A stretch of 64,000 bases of DNA from contig NZ_JAIQZF010000001.1 of assembly GCF_020164585.1 (NCBI RefSeq), positions 186,001-250,000 on the forward strand, written 5' to 3'. A model generated the notes under the pieces. The model was not told the DNA's origin and made no database searches. It worked only from the letters and a program-made list of their open reading frames with translations. This DNA is from Psychroflexus curvus (GTDB taxonomy: Bacteria; Bacteroidota; Bacteroidia; Flavobacteriales; Flavobacteriaceae). Numbering within the stretch: position 1 is the first letter of the stretch; every line of letters begins with the position of its first letter. Made by a program: the position numbers and the translations under genes. Shown piece by piece: positions 1 to 8,886 of this stretch.

Positions 1-62
1 TCCGAAAGACTGAAGGCTTTGTCATAACATAATCATCTGAAAACTGACTAGTTATCTTTAGC

Positions 63-449
63 TTAATGTCTTTTCTTCCTGAAAAAATTTAGATAAACGG
101 ATAGGATGAGAGCTGCCAGTGAACACCCTAAAGTAAGTCCAACGACCACATCATCGGCTAAATGTAAATCGAAAAGCCTTTGTAAAAGGTAGCTGATATA
201 AGATTGAGGAAGGTCAGTAACTCCTAAGGCTTTCAAAATATTAAAATGCCAGTCTGTAACGGGACAATATCCAAGTCCGTACCAGATTCCTAAAATGCCC
301 CAGGAAGCAAATGTCAAAGCTAAGACCGCAAGGTGCCATCTTAGCAGTGGTTTGTATAACCAGGCAAAAAGATTAAACAATATCAGAAGTGAATGAAAAA
401 TCATAAAGAAATAGTCCCCCAGTTTCAATAAGAATTCATTTTCATCCAT
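63..449 (-). CDS. DUF2784-like small inner membrane protein
   Basis: A 128-residue, strongly hydrophobic protein with about three to four membrane segments (roughly residues 10-30, 38-58 and 100-122). The GYCPVTDW motif near the middle is the hallmark I associate with DUF2784. No enzymatic residues can be assigned and the function of the family is unknown. The ATG at 449 gives a sensible N-terminus leading straight into the first membrane segment. Nothing upstream on this strand suggests an operon; the next gene is divergent. The family assignment is by motif recall, not search. Confidence 0.75.
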   Translation of the reverse strand: MDENEFLLKLGDYFFMIFHSLLILFNLFAWLYKPLLRWHLAVLALTFASWGILGIWYGLGYCPVTDWHFNILKALGVTDLPQSYISYLLQRLFDLHLADDVVVGLTLGCSLAALILSVYLNFFRKKRH

Positions 450-612
450 GGTTTTTAGTATTGAGAGTAAATCATCAGGATTGTCTTTTCAATCTCTTTC
501 TAAAACTATAATTTTCTTATTTAAGTTTAAAAAATTTAAGACCATATCAGCCATAGATATGACAATATAAATACCTTAGCTTAAAAATCGAATAACACTA
601 AAACTAAAATTT

Positions 613-1044
613 ATGAAAAAAGCTACATTTATTGCTACTTTTCTATGTTTCTGCTTTTGGCCAATCAATGCTCAAACTTCAAACGACGTCGTCAATTCTT
701 TTTTTGAGGCGTTGAATTCTAAAAATCCTGACCTATTGAATGATTTATGTCTAGAAGATATGAAACTTCATTCTTTATCTCTTGGTAAGGATATGGTGCT
801 CACCTCCCAGAGCAAACAGGGTTTTATTGAAGGCATAAAATCCATTCCCAAAGAGACTACTATTTTTGAAAAGATAACATCAACAGAAGCCATAGTCAAA
901 GAACATTTAGCTCAATATACCTTGCCCTACCTATTTTATGTCAATGATAAACTTTCACATTCAGGAACCAATGTCATCACCTTACTAAAAACTGATGATG
1001 GCTGGAAAATAAGTTATATCGCAGATACCCGGGAGAGACCCTGA
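613..1044 (+). CDS. Exported NTF2-like/SnoaL-like protein
   Basis: A 143-residue protein with a clear signal peptide (MKKATFIATFLCFCFW then INAQ, cleavage near residue 20). The mature part looks like an NTF2-like fold: an N-terminal helix carrying VVNSFFEALNSKN and a C-terminal strand pair with GWKISYIADTR, as in many DUF4440/SnoaL-like small proteins. The start at the ATG of MKKAT is fixed by the signal peptide. A strong hairpin terminator follows directly. Role unknown; NTF2-like proteins bind small hydrophobic ligands or act as immunity or stress proteins, and no active site can be claimed here. Confidence 0.75.
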   Translation: MKKATFIATFLCFCFWPINAQTSNDVVNSFFEALNSKNPDLLNDLCLEDMKLHSLSLGKDMVLTSQSKQGFIEGIKSIPKETTIFEKITSTEAIVKEHLAQYTLPYLFYVNDKLSHSGTNVITLLKTDDGWKISYIADTRERP

Positions 1045-1061
1045 TTATTATTCTGAATTAT

Positions 1062-1096
1062 AAAAGGGAGTTGAAACTCAGTTTCAACTCCCTTTT
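1062..1096. terminator. Bidirectional intrinsic terminator
   Basis: Perfect 16-bp inverted repeat (AAAAGGGAGTTGAAAC and its complement) with a 3-nt loop, A-rich on one side and T-rich on the other. It lies between two convergent genes, the NTF2-like protein and the GH16 enzyme, and can serve both. Confidence 0.9.
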
Positions 1097-1121
1097 ATAA
1101 TTTAAATACTAAGATTAAAGC

Positions 1122-2747
1122 TTAGTGTTTAATGACTTTATAGGTCTGATTGTTATTAGCTCCTCTTTGTTTAAAGAGATAGACACCAGAAGACCAGCCT
1201 GACATGTCAATTTTTGTTTGTTGATTTTTCAGCTCATAAACTTCAATCAGTTGGCCCTGAATAGTATAGATTTCAAGGCGCTGATCTGAGCTCGCAATTG
1301 GTTTCATGACCGTTGTAAACTGGTTTACAGGATTTGGAGCAATATTAAGTTTAGATGCCGAAGACACATCATCGGTTCCCAGCGAACTTTCCTGGTAGAC
1401 TCTTACGTAATCTATTTCAAAAGTACTCTGATTGAAATCAGGATCTATATTAGGCTCTATTGCTGTATTCAATAAAATATACTGATTCTCCGTAAAAGGC
1501 CATGTTTCGTCATTTCTTACATTTGGCTCATAGGTATAATGAACGTCTCCATCAACTGCAAAAACCATACGGTCCTCGTACCAGTCCAAAGTATAGGTAT
1601 GAAATGCTGTTGAAGCAGTTGAAATGGTTTGGCCTCCGTGATTTATCGTTCCACCGTAACTTGATGGGGTATGCATGGCACTTTGTACAAAGTTTTGTTT
1701 GGTTCCCCAATGCTCCATAATGTCAACTTCCCCGCATTCTGGCCAGGGCGTATTCCCAAAACCTTGTTCATTCCAATACCCACCGTTTTCAGAAATGTTT
1801 TGTCCTAACATCCAGATGGCAGGCCAGGTGCCAGCACCTGTTGGTAGTTTAGCTCTGACTTCGACGCGACCGTAGGTAAAAGCAAATTTTGAATTCAATC
1901 TTGCTGAAGTATATTCTTTAGTGACGTCCTGATTATAATAGGTTTCTTTTTTAGCCACCAGATGCATGATGCCATCTTCAACATAAGTATTTTCTTGTCT
2001 ATCTGTATAATGCTGTAATTCTCCGTTGAACCATGAACTTCCATTAGGGAGTCTGGTTTGGTGAAACCATTTGTTGGAGTCTAAAGCCCCATTGGTATTA
2101 AATTCATCAGACCAGACTAATTCATCATATATAGGGTCATTTGGGTTAGGTTCTTCTGCAGGAGCTTCACCTCCATCAAAATAAAAATTATCGATGTAGG
2201 CTATCACTTCATCAGTGTTATTTTCACCATTTACTTGTAGCACCACCCGGTTGAAGTCAGTTCTGGATAAGGGATCCGGTGAATTTGGATCCAAATTGAC
2301 ATAGTCATCTGTCGCAAAATCAAAAGTTACGGTTTGCCACTGGTCCAAAACTATGGGTTTTATAATTTCAGATTGATCTGACCAAGGCTGACTCTGATTC
2401 TTATTTTGAAGTTTTAGTGAGATTTGATTAGTCTGATTTCCGGTTATGCTGGAGGAGGGAACATATATGTCTAAACTAAAAGGTGTGTTTTGCTCTAAAA
2501 TAATGAGATCGGAACTATCAAAACCAATGTTTGCAAATTCACCACTACCATTATCATCATATTTTAGCACCTTAGAGGAAGGGTTTTGCGTAACGGAATA
2601 GGGGTTGTTAAAATCTATATCCATTTGAACGTTATCTGCATACCAGGTGGTAATGGTAGAATTCCCTTCAAAATTATCTCTGAGTAATTGTGAAAAGGAA
2701 TTAAAACTCGTTAATGCAACTAAGGTTACAAGTAAATATTTAAGCAT
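1122..2747 (-). CDS. Secreted GH16 laminarinase with carbohydrate-binding-like N-domain and T9SS tail
   Basis: An endo-beta-1,3-glucanase-type glycoside hydrolase (family GH16), predicted to cleave laminarin outside the cell. The start is placed at the ATG at 2747 because a signal peptide begins there (MLKYLLVTLVALTSFNSFSQ); the longer open frame upstream is AT-rich and implausible. Approximate order in the 541-residue protein: signal 1-20; beta-sandwich module resembling a CBM (25-185); Pro/Glu linker; GH16 catalytic domain (200-455) with the EVDIME active-site motif, nucleophile and acid/base glutamates; C-terminal T9SS sorting domain (460-541) with the APNPV start and a GVYLFK strand near the end. 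It sits directly beside a second GH16 gene on the same strand, probably co-regulated for algal glucan use. Confidence 0.9.
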   Translation of the reverse strand: MLKYLLVTLVALTSFNSFSQLLRDNFEGNSTITTWYADNVQMDIDFNNPYSVTQNPSSKVLKYDDNGSGEFANIGFDSSDLIILEQNTPFSLDIYVPSSSITGNQTNQISLKLQNKNQSQPWSDQSEIIKPIVLDQWQTVTFDFATDDYVNLDPNSPDPLSRTDFNRVVLQVNGENNTDEVIAYIDNFYFDGGEAPAEEPNPNDPIYDELVWSDEFNTNGALDSNKWFHQTRLPNGSSWFNGELQHYTDRQENTYVEDGIMHLVAKKETYYNQDVTKEYTSARLNSKFAFTYGRVEVRAKLPTGAGTWPAIWMLGQNISENGGYWNEQGFGNTPWPECGEVDIMEHWGTKQNFVQSAMHTPSSYGGTINHGGQTISTASTAFHTYTLDWYEDRMVFAVDGDVHYTYEPNVRNDETWPFTENQYILLNTAIEPNIDPDFNQSTFEIDYVRVYQESSLGTDDVSSASKLNIAPNPVNQFTTVMKPIASSDQRLEIYTIQGQLIEVYELKNQQTKIDMSGWSSGVYLFKQRGANNNQTYKVIKH

Positions 2748-3027
2748 GTTTTTTTTAGGGATAATATACTTATACTTTAAGTTTTTTAAATAAAGTGAAT
2801 TGTTAAAAATTAGAGATTCTGTTGTTTGAAGAAAAGCTTTCTCAGTTTTAATTTTTAAAATAGCAGTGTTTAACCTATTTCTATTTTCATTACAGTTTAG
2901 TCTGCTGATGAAGTTGCGGTTAGTTGTTTTGAAGCTTAAATTCAAAAAATTCAACCCTTAGGACTGTATGTTTTGTAAATATGCAATGACTCACTCTGTT
3001 TTGATAGAAAAACTTATTCCGTTGCCT

Positions 3028-3867
3028 TTATTGATAAACCCTAACATAGTCAATTTCTAAAGCATCTTCGCTGAAATCTTCTGAGATAGTTGGCTCTATA
3101 GCCGTGTTTAGCAAAATGAATTGTTCTTTGGTGTAGGGCCATGTTTTTGGGTTCTTGTTCTGAGGATTATACACGTAGTGCACTTTACCATCAACTGCAA
3201 AAACGATACGGTCCTCATACCACTCCATTGAGTAGGTATGAAATTCTGAAGAAACATCAGGGATGGTTTGTCCAGCGTGATTTATGGTTCCTCCATGGCT
3301 GGAAGGGGTATGCATTGCACTTTGTACAAAGTTTTGATTATTTCCCCAGTGTTCCATGATATCGATCTCTCCGCAAGCTGGCCAGGCTGTGGTTCCAAAG
3401 CCTTTTTTATACCAATACCCTCCTGGTTCCTGGATGTTTTTCCCAACCATCCATATAGCAGGCCAGGTACCAACTCCTGAAGGTAATTTTGCTTTAACTT
3501 CTACACGACCATAGGTGAAAGCAAATTTAGAATTTAACCGAGCAGAGGTATATTCTTTGGTGACACCTTGATCTGTGAATGTCTCTCTTTTAGCAACCAA
3601 ATACATGACACCATCATCTACATAGGTATTTTCTAGTCTGTCTGTGTAATGTTGAATTTCATCATTATACCAGGAACCACCTCCGGGTAATTTGGTTTGA
3701 TGGAACCATTTTTCAGAATCAACAGCCCCATCAGAGTTAAATTCATCTGACCAGACTAATCTATCATAAACAGGGTCGTTTGTATTTGCAAAAGACTCTT
3801 TAGATTGCTGGGATAATAAAGTAAAACTTACAAATAACACTAGTATGGAAACTGAAAACCTGGTCAT
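3028..3867 (-). CDS. Secreted GH16 laminarinase, single-domain paralogue
   Basis: A 279-residue GH16 endo-beta-1,3-glucanase-like enzyme. The signal peptide is MTRFSVSILVLFVSFTLLSQ. The catalytic domain fills the rest and carries EIDIME with the same flanking residues (CGE...HWG) as the neighbouring enzyme. It closely resembles the catalytic domain of the gene at 1122-2747, shares many identical blocks such as QSAMHTPSS and NTAIEP, but lacks both the N-terminal module and the T9SS tail. This looks like tandem duplication followed by domain loss or gain. Without a sorting tail it is probably periplasmic or secreted by another route. Confidence 0.9.
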   Translation of the reverse strand: MTRFSVSILVLFVSFTLLSQQSKESFANTNDPVYDRLVWSDEFNSDGAVDSEKWFHQTKLPGGGSWYNDEIQHYTDRLENTYVDDGVMYLVAKRETFTDQGVTKEYTSARLNSKFAFTYGRVEVKAKLPSGVGTWPAIWMVGKNIQEPGGYWYKKGFGTTAWPACGEIDIMEHWGNNQNFVQSAMHTPSSHGGTINHAGQTIPDVSSEFHTYSMEWYEDRIVFAVDGKVHYVYNPQNKNPKTWPYTKEQFILLNTAIEPTISEDFSEDALEIDYVRVYQ

Positions 3868-3951
3868 ATATTTTTTTTCGCAATATATTTATACGGATGA
3901 GTTTAAATTAAAACAGCTTGTTAAAACTTAACTGATGATGACTTTTTTTAA

Positions 3952-3983
3952 TTTGATTATTAGGTACAGATTGTCTAGTTTTA
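3952..3983 (+). promoter_or_regulatory. Candidate Bacteroidota promoter for the S9 peptidase
   Basis: TTTG at 3952-3955, a 20-nt gap, then TAGTTTTA at 3976-3983, close to the TTTG-N19-TAnnTTTG pattern of Bacteroidota. It ends 22 nt before the ATG at 4006. Pattern match only. Confidence 0.4.
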
Positions 3984-4005
3984 GGCACACAAAATTCAAA
4001 AATTC

Positions 4006-6429
4006 ATGAAGAAAATAATTTTATTAGTATGTGCTCTTCTGCCAATGTTGAGCATGAGTCAAATCGATCTCAATTATCAAAAACCACACGAAAACATTTT
4101 AGAATTAGCCGATGTACCCATGCCACCGAGTATGAGCACCAGTCCGGATGCCGATAAGGCTTTGCTCATCTACAGAAATCAATATAAAACTATACAGGAT
4201 CTGGCGGAAGAAGAATTAAGGCTTGCAGGTTTAAGGATAAACCCCAAAACCAATATTTCAAGCCGAACTCGATTTTATGTGAATTTGAAATTATTCGATC
4301 CCTTGCAAAAGCTGGAATCAGACATAAAAAACCTTCCTTCCAACCCCAAAATTTCAAATATAAACTGGTCTCCAAATTACAATTACATAGCCTTTACCAA
4401 CACAACAGATGCCGGAAACGAGTTGTGGGTTATAGATTATGAAGAAAAAACTGCAAGCCAGCTCACTTCGACGATTGTCAATGGGAATATGGGAACGACA
4501 CTTGCGTGGCTGCCAGATGAATCTGCCATTTTGGTCAAAACCTTACCAGCTAACAGGCCAGACCTTATCAACACAGATAACAAAGTACCAACAGGTCCAA
4601 CGGTTTCTGTCAACGAAGCTGGAGTGGAAGCTCAAAACAGAACCTATCAGGATTTGCTTAAAAATAATGATGACGAATTCAATTTTGAAGTTTTAGCGAC
4701 CTCAGAAATTCATAAAGTGGATTTGGAAGGTAACAAGAGCCTTTGGAAGCCTGCTGCCATGTATGGTCGTATGTCTATATCTCCGGATGGTCACTATGTT
4801 ATGATTTCTGAAATTAAGAAGCCATTTTCCTACATCGTCACTTACGGTAGGTTTCCAACATCGCACCGAGTGTATGAACTAGATGGAGACTTAGCCTATA
4901 CCATAGCAGATTTACCTCTTATGGAAGAAATGCCGAAAGGCTTTATGTCAACAAGCACAGGTCCAAGAAGAATGTCCTGGAGAGACGACCAGCCCGCAAC
5001 TTTAGTTTGGGTGGAAGCTTTAGATGGTGGAGATGCCAATAAAGAGGTAGATTTTAGAGATGAGGTTTTTCAGCTTAAAGCGCCTTTTAAGGGTGAAAAG
5101 AAAGCCCTTGCCAGGACCAGGCTTAGATATTCAGGTATCGATTGGGGCAATAGGACTACAGCTGTTATTTATGAGTACTGGTGGAACACAAGAACCAGTA
5201 AAACGAGTATATTCAATCCTTCCAAGCCCAAAGCAGATCCAGTAGTTTTCAATGAAAGAAATTACCAAAACACTTACGATGATCCGGGAGATTTTGTAAA
5301 AACTAAAAATAAATGGAATCAATCGGTATTGCAAATCCTGGATAATAACCTGATTCTTACCGGAGCTGGCTACTCAGATGAAGGCAAATTTCCTTTTGTA
5401 GATTATTACAATTTAAAGACAAACAAAACCAGACGTGTCTTTCAAGTGGAAGAATCTGACAAGCTGGAATCTTTTGTAAAGATGATTGATGCCGAAAAAG
5501 GTCTTATGCTTACAAGATTAGAAAGCAGTAATGATTATCCTAACTATTACATCAGGAATTATAAAAAGGGAAGTCTGGAGCAAATCACTGACTTCAAAAA
5601 TCCATTTAAAGCTATTCAGAATGTTCATAAAGAAGTGATTACTTATAAGCGGGACGATGGTCTGGAACTTTCGGCTACCTTATACTTGCCCGTAGGCTAT
5701 GATATGGATAGTAAAGAGAAAAAACCTATGATTATGTGGGCTTATCCGCGTGAATACAAGGATAAAAACAGTGCTTCACAGGTGACTTCCAATTCCAAAG
5801 AATTCACCTATCCTTATTATGGTTCTCCTATTTATTGGGTGAATAGAGGTTATGTCGTCTTGGATGATGCCGCATTTCCAATTATTGGAGTAGGCGATGA
5901 GCAGCCAAATGACACCTTCAAAACTCAACTGGTAGCCAATGCCAAAGCTGCGATTGATGCAGTAGATGAACTGGGCTATATCGACAGAAATAAAGTAGCT
6001 GTTGGCGGGCATAGTTACGGAGCTTTTATGACAGCCAATCTGTTGTCACATTCAGATTTATTTGCAGCGGGAATTGCGCGTAGTGGTGCTTACAACAGAA
6101 CCTTAACCCCTTTTGGCTTCCAGTCTGAAGAGCGAAATTATTGGGAAGCGCCGGAAGTGTATAACACCATGTCGCCGTTTATGAATGCTCATAAAATGAA
6201 AACCCCTTTATTGCTCATTCACGGTCAGGCCGACAATAATTCCGGGACTTATCCCATGCAAAGTGAGCGTTATTTCAATGCGCTCAAAGGTCTTGGCGCG
6301 CCAGCCAGATTGGTGATGTTACCAAAGGAAAGTCATGGGTATGCTGCCAAAGAAAGCATCATGCACATGTTGTGGGAGCAAGACCAATGGCTTGAGAAAT
6401 ATGTTAAAAACAGAGAGATAGAGGAGTAG
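4006..6429 (+). CDS. Exported S9 family serine peptidase (prolyl oligopeptidase/glutamyl endopeptidase type)
   Basis: An 807-residue peptidase with a signal peptide (MKKIILLVCALLPMLSMSQ). The N-terminal two thirds form a beta-propeller-like region; the C-terminal alpha/beta hydrolase holds the nucleophile in GGHSYGAF (about residue 670), an Asp in GQADNN (about 742) and a His in KESHGYAA (about 783). The overall length, and the VWAYPREYKD-like region before the catalytic domain, fit the S9D glutamyl endopeptidase-like group better than dipeptidyl peptidase IV. Likely periplasmic, degrading peptides. It is monocistronic: divergent from the GH16 gene upstream and followed by a weak hairpin. Substrate preference is inferred only from family resemblance. 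Confidence 0.88.
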   Translation: MKKIILLVCALLPMLSMSQIDLNYQKPHENILELADVPMPPSMSTSPDADKALLIYRNQYKTIQDLAEEELRLAGLRINPKTNISSRTRFYVNLKLFDPLQKLESDIKNLPSNPKISNINWSPNYNYIAFTNTTDAGNELWVIDYEEKTASQLTSTIVNGNMGTTLAWLPDESAILVKTLPANRPDLINTDNKVPTGPTVSVNEAGVEAQNRTYQDLLKNNDDEFNFEVLATSEIHKVDLEGNKSLWKPAAMYGRMSISPDGHYVMISEIKKPFSYIVTYGRFPTSHRVYELDGDLAYTIADLPLMEEMPKGFMSTSTGPRRMSWRDDQPATLVWVEALDGGDANKEVDFRDEVFQLKAPFKGEKKALARTRLRYSGIDWGNRTTAVIYEYWWNTRTSKTSIFNPSKPKADPVVFNERNYQNTYDDPGDFVKTKNKWNQSVLQILDNNLILTGAGYSDEGKFPFVDYYNLKTNKTRRVFQVEESDKLESFVKMIDAEKGLMLTRLESSNDYPNYYIRNYKKGSLEQITDFKNPFKAIQNVHKEVITYKRDDGLELSATLYLPVGYDMDSKEKKPMIMWAYPREYKDKNSASQVTSNSKEFTYPYYGSPIYWVNRGYVVLDDAAFPIIGVGDEQPNDTFKTQLVANAKAAIDAVDELGYIDRNKVAVGGHSYGAFMTANLLSHSDLFAAGIARSGAYNRTLTPFGFQSEERNYWEAPEVYNTMSPFMNAHKMKTPLLLIHGQADNNSGTYPMQSERYFNALKGLGAPARLVMLPKESHGYAAKESIMHMLWEQDQWLEKYVKNREIEE

Positions 6430-6457
6430 AGTTTCTTCTGATTTTATTTAAAGAGAG

Positions 6458-6480
6458 GGCCAGGAGTTTTACTTCTGGTC
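6458..6480 (+). terminator. Weak hairpin downstream of the S9 peptidase gene
   Basis: GCCAGGAG and CTTCTGG pair with one mismatch around a 5-nt loop, followed by a modest T-rich stretch. A plausible but imperfect intrinsic terminator. The rest of 6430-6786 shows no gene I can support. Confidence 0.4.
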
Positions 6481-6786
6481 TTTGTTGTGTACAGCCCACG
6501 AATTAATTGGTGAGCTTTGATACAAAAGATGTTATGAAAAAACCCTTTTAGGGGTTTAATTTAATAAAAAAGAATGGTTTGATGTTTTTAGGGATTTCAA
6601 AAAAGCCAGTCATATTTCTTTGTATATTAGATGATGAACTAAAAGATGAAAGTTAATACTAAGAATGAATAGGCTTTTACACAAAAAGTATCCTTTTAAA
6701 TTTTCTAATGATTCTGACTTAACAACAGAGTGATACGAATTAAATTTAAAATTATACAGAATACCAAAAAATTAATTAAAAATATA

Positions 6787-7263
6787 ATGGATAAAGACGT
6801 GAGGTTGGAACAGCGATTTTCAAATTTTTTGAAAGCACTACACAAAATTTCACAAGCAGTTGAATACATCAAACATAATTTGATTGATGAGGTTAATCCT
6901 GAAGATGATATAGACAATGCTCAGGTGTCAGAGGAAATAATTAAGGAGGGATTAATACAGCGATTTGAGTATACTCACGAATTGGCTTGGAACGTGATGA
7001 AAGATTATGCTTCATACCAAGGTATTGTAAATGTAGCAGGGAGTAGAGATGCGACAAGGGAAGCTTTTTAATTAAAACTAGTCTCAAACGGGAAGATTTG
7101 GATGTATATGATTGGAAGCCGAAACCAAACTTCACACACCTACAATGAAGAAACAGCTAATGAGATTTATTCTAAAATAATGAAAGCATATTATCCAGCT
7201 TTTTTAGAATTTAAAAATATAATGGAGTCCAAAAAAAACAGTGACCAAGGAAAACTTTTATAA
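6787..7263 (+). pseudogene. HEPN-domain toxin (HepT/HI0074-like) interrupted by an in-frame stop
   Basis: The frame starting at the ATG at 6787 encodes a helical protein like the HI0074/HepT nucleotidyltransferase partner (MDKDVRLEQRFSNFLKAL, then FEYTHELAWNVMKDY). It is cut by TAA at 7069-7071 after REAF. The same frame continues without shift for another 63 codons to 7263, and this tail carries the RNase motif RX4HXY (R at 7120, H at 7135, Y at 7141; RNQTSHTY). The stop therefore removes the catalytic motif, so the toxin is predicted dead unless the stop is read through. The tail overlaps the start of the partner nucleotidyltransferase gene, as is usual for HEPN/MNT operons. Confidence 0.8.
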
Positions 7264-7264
7264 A

Positions 7265-7594
7265 ATGAAAAATTCAGGCTTAACTAAGGAAGAAATTTCA
7301 GATATTGAAACAGTCTTTTCAAAATACTCTGAAGTAGAAGAAGTATTGATTTATGGCTCAAGAGCAATGGGTAACTTTAAACCGGCTTCAGACATTGATC
7401 TTAGCCTTAAAGGAAAAGAAATTGATTTGAGTTTACAAACAGAAATAGAATTTGATTTAGACGATTTGATGTTGCCTTACAAATTTGATATTACCATATA
7501 TGATAAAATTACAAATCCAGAATTTCTTGAACATATAAATAGAGTAGGTGAGAGAATTTATAAGAGAAAGCAACATACTTACACTACTGTATAG
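7265..7594 (+). CDS. MNT-type nucleotidyltransferase antitoxin (MntA-like)
   Basis: A minimal nucleotidyltransferase of about 109 residues. It shows the polymerase-beta signature GSRAMGNFKPASDIDLSL (GS-X10-D-X-D) near residue 35, with a further acidic strand (FDITIYD) later. Family members neutralise HEPN toxins by AMPylating a tyrosine of the RX4HXY motif. A GTG at 7241 is an alternative start, but the ATG at 7265 gives the usual family N-terminus (MKNSGLTKEE). It is the downstream partner of the broken HEPN gene; the antitoxin appears intact while the toxin carries a premature stop. Confidence 0.85.
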   Translation: MKNSGLTKEEISDIETVFSKYSEVEEVLIYGSRAMGNFKPASDIDLSLKGKEIDLSLQTEIEFDLDDLMLPYKFDITIYDKITNPEFLEHINRVGERIYKRKQHTYTTV

Positions 7595-7696
7595 CTTTGT
7601 TGATGTGTAGAAAACCTCTTTATGTGTTTAACCCTAAACTTATAAGATTCAGGTGAACTCTGATAAATTCAGTAGAAAACCAGAAAGTGTAAGATT

Positions 7697-8773
7697 CTAA
7701 GCAGCTTTTAAGGGTTCTTGAGTTGCTAATTCTCTCATATCTTTAGGGATTTTGGGATTCATGAGCGCAAACCAAAGCGGGGGGACGAAAGCAATGAGAA
7801 TACTGGTAGGGTACCCGTAGGGGAGTTCCGGACTGGTAGAATAGTAATCCAATAATTGATACTTTTTACTGGCTCTGTAATGATGATCGCTGTGTCTGGT
7901 GAGTTCGTAAAGCAGAATTCTGCCCAGTAAATGGTTTGAATTCCAGGAATGAATTTCCTTAACAGGATAGTATCGGCCACTTTTGCGTTGTTTTCTCAAT
8001 AGGCCATAATGCTCAATATAATTGATGCTTTCCAACAATAAGAACCCTACCATGCCCATGCTTATTGCTAAAGCAGCGGTTTGCCAAGAAAAAATTATGA
8101 ATAAAAGACTGATATAAACGAATTGTAAGATTGTATTGATTAGCATCGAATTATGTAGAGCCCAGAATTTTTGATTTTTGGAGTTGAGTAAATGTTTTTG
8201 CAAGCGCCAGGCGTTTTTATACTGACGTGTGGATGAGGTGAACCAAAAAGAAAATACACTTTGATTGAGTCTGGCAGTTGCCGGATCTTCTGGTGTAGAT
8301 ACTTTAGCGTGATGTCCGAAATTATGCTCAGTGGTAAAATGGGTGTAATGGGAGGGAAGCAGCAGCAATTTGGCTACCAACTGGCTACATTTGTTTTCTC
8401 TGTGTCCCAACTCATGGGCGACATTGATGCCATTACTACCGAGTACAATACCGACACTTATGACTAAACCGATAATTTGAGTTGATGTCAGCTCATTAAA
8501 TTCTATCGAAAATAAAGCAAAACCCAGAATAAAATACACCAAGGGTAAATTGAAATACAATAGCCAGTCAAAAAACGGATGAGTTGCCTTTGAACTTTTA
8601 TCGGTCTTGGATAAGTTTTGAGTTAGTTGAGGAGTGAACAACTCCAAAACGGGTACGACACCAAAGGTTAGGATAGGTGTGAGGTAGCTTAACTGAGCTG
8701 GGTAGAATACTCCCAAAATCGCACACAAGGGGATGAGATAAGCGGTTAAGTATTTTAAATCGACAAAACGCAT
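7697..8773 (-). CDS. AlkB-like alkane/fatty-acyl monooxygenase (membrane di-iron)
   Basis: A 358-residue integral membrane non-haem di-iron hydroxylase. Visible histidine boxes are HELGH (about residue 120), EHNFGHH (about 150), NYIEHYG (about 252) and LTRHSDHH (about 290), which together match alkane 1-monooxygenase (AlkB) rather than acyl-lipid desaturases. About six hydrophobic segments surround them. The family hydroxylates terminal methyl groups of medium-chain alkanes or related lipids at the inner membrane using rubredoxin electrons. No rubredoxin gene is adjacent. The start is the ATG at 8773. Substrate unknown. Confidence 0.88.
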   Translation of the reverse strand: MRFVDLKYLTAYLIPLCAILGVFYPAQLSYLTPILTFGVVPVLELFTPQLTQNLSKTDKSSKATHPFFDWLLYFNLPLVYFILGFALFSIEFNELTSTQIIGLVISVGIVLGSNGINVAHELGHRENKCSQLVAKLLLLPSHYTHFTTEHNFGHHAKVSTPEDPATARLNQSVFSFWFTSSTRQYKNAWRLQKHLLNSKNQKFWALHNSMLINTILQFVYISLLFIIFSWQTAALAISMGMVGFLLLESINYIEHYGLLRKQRKSGRYYPVKEIHSWNSNHLLGRILLYELTRHSDHHYRASKKYQLLDYYSTSPELPYGYPTSILIAFVPPLWFALMNPKIPKDMRELATQEPLKAA

Positions 8774-8886
8774 CTATAATCTCATTTGAACTTAATAAGC
8801 ATCTAATTTAAAGAAAATTATGACAACGTCACTCATTAGAGGTGAAGTTATCATTGAAAATGAACGCCTGGTAAATTCAGCAGGGA

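Noticed and set aside
1122-2954. Longer 610-codon version of the first GH16 gene
   Set aside because: The extra 69 codons before MLKYLLV are AT-rich and would bury the signal peptide inside the protein.
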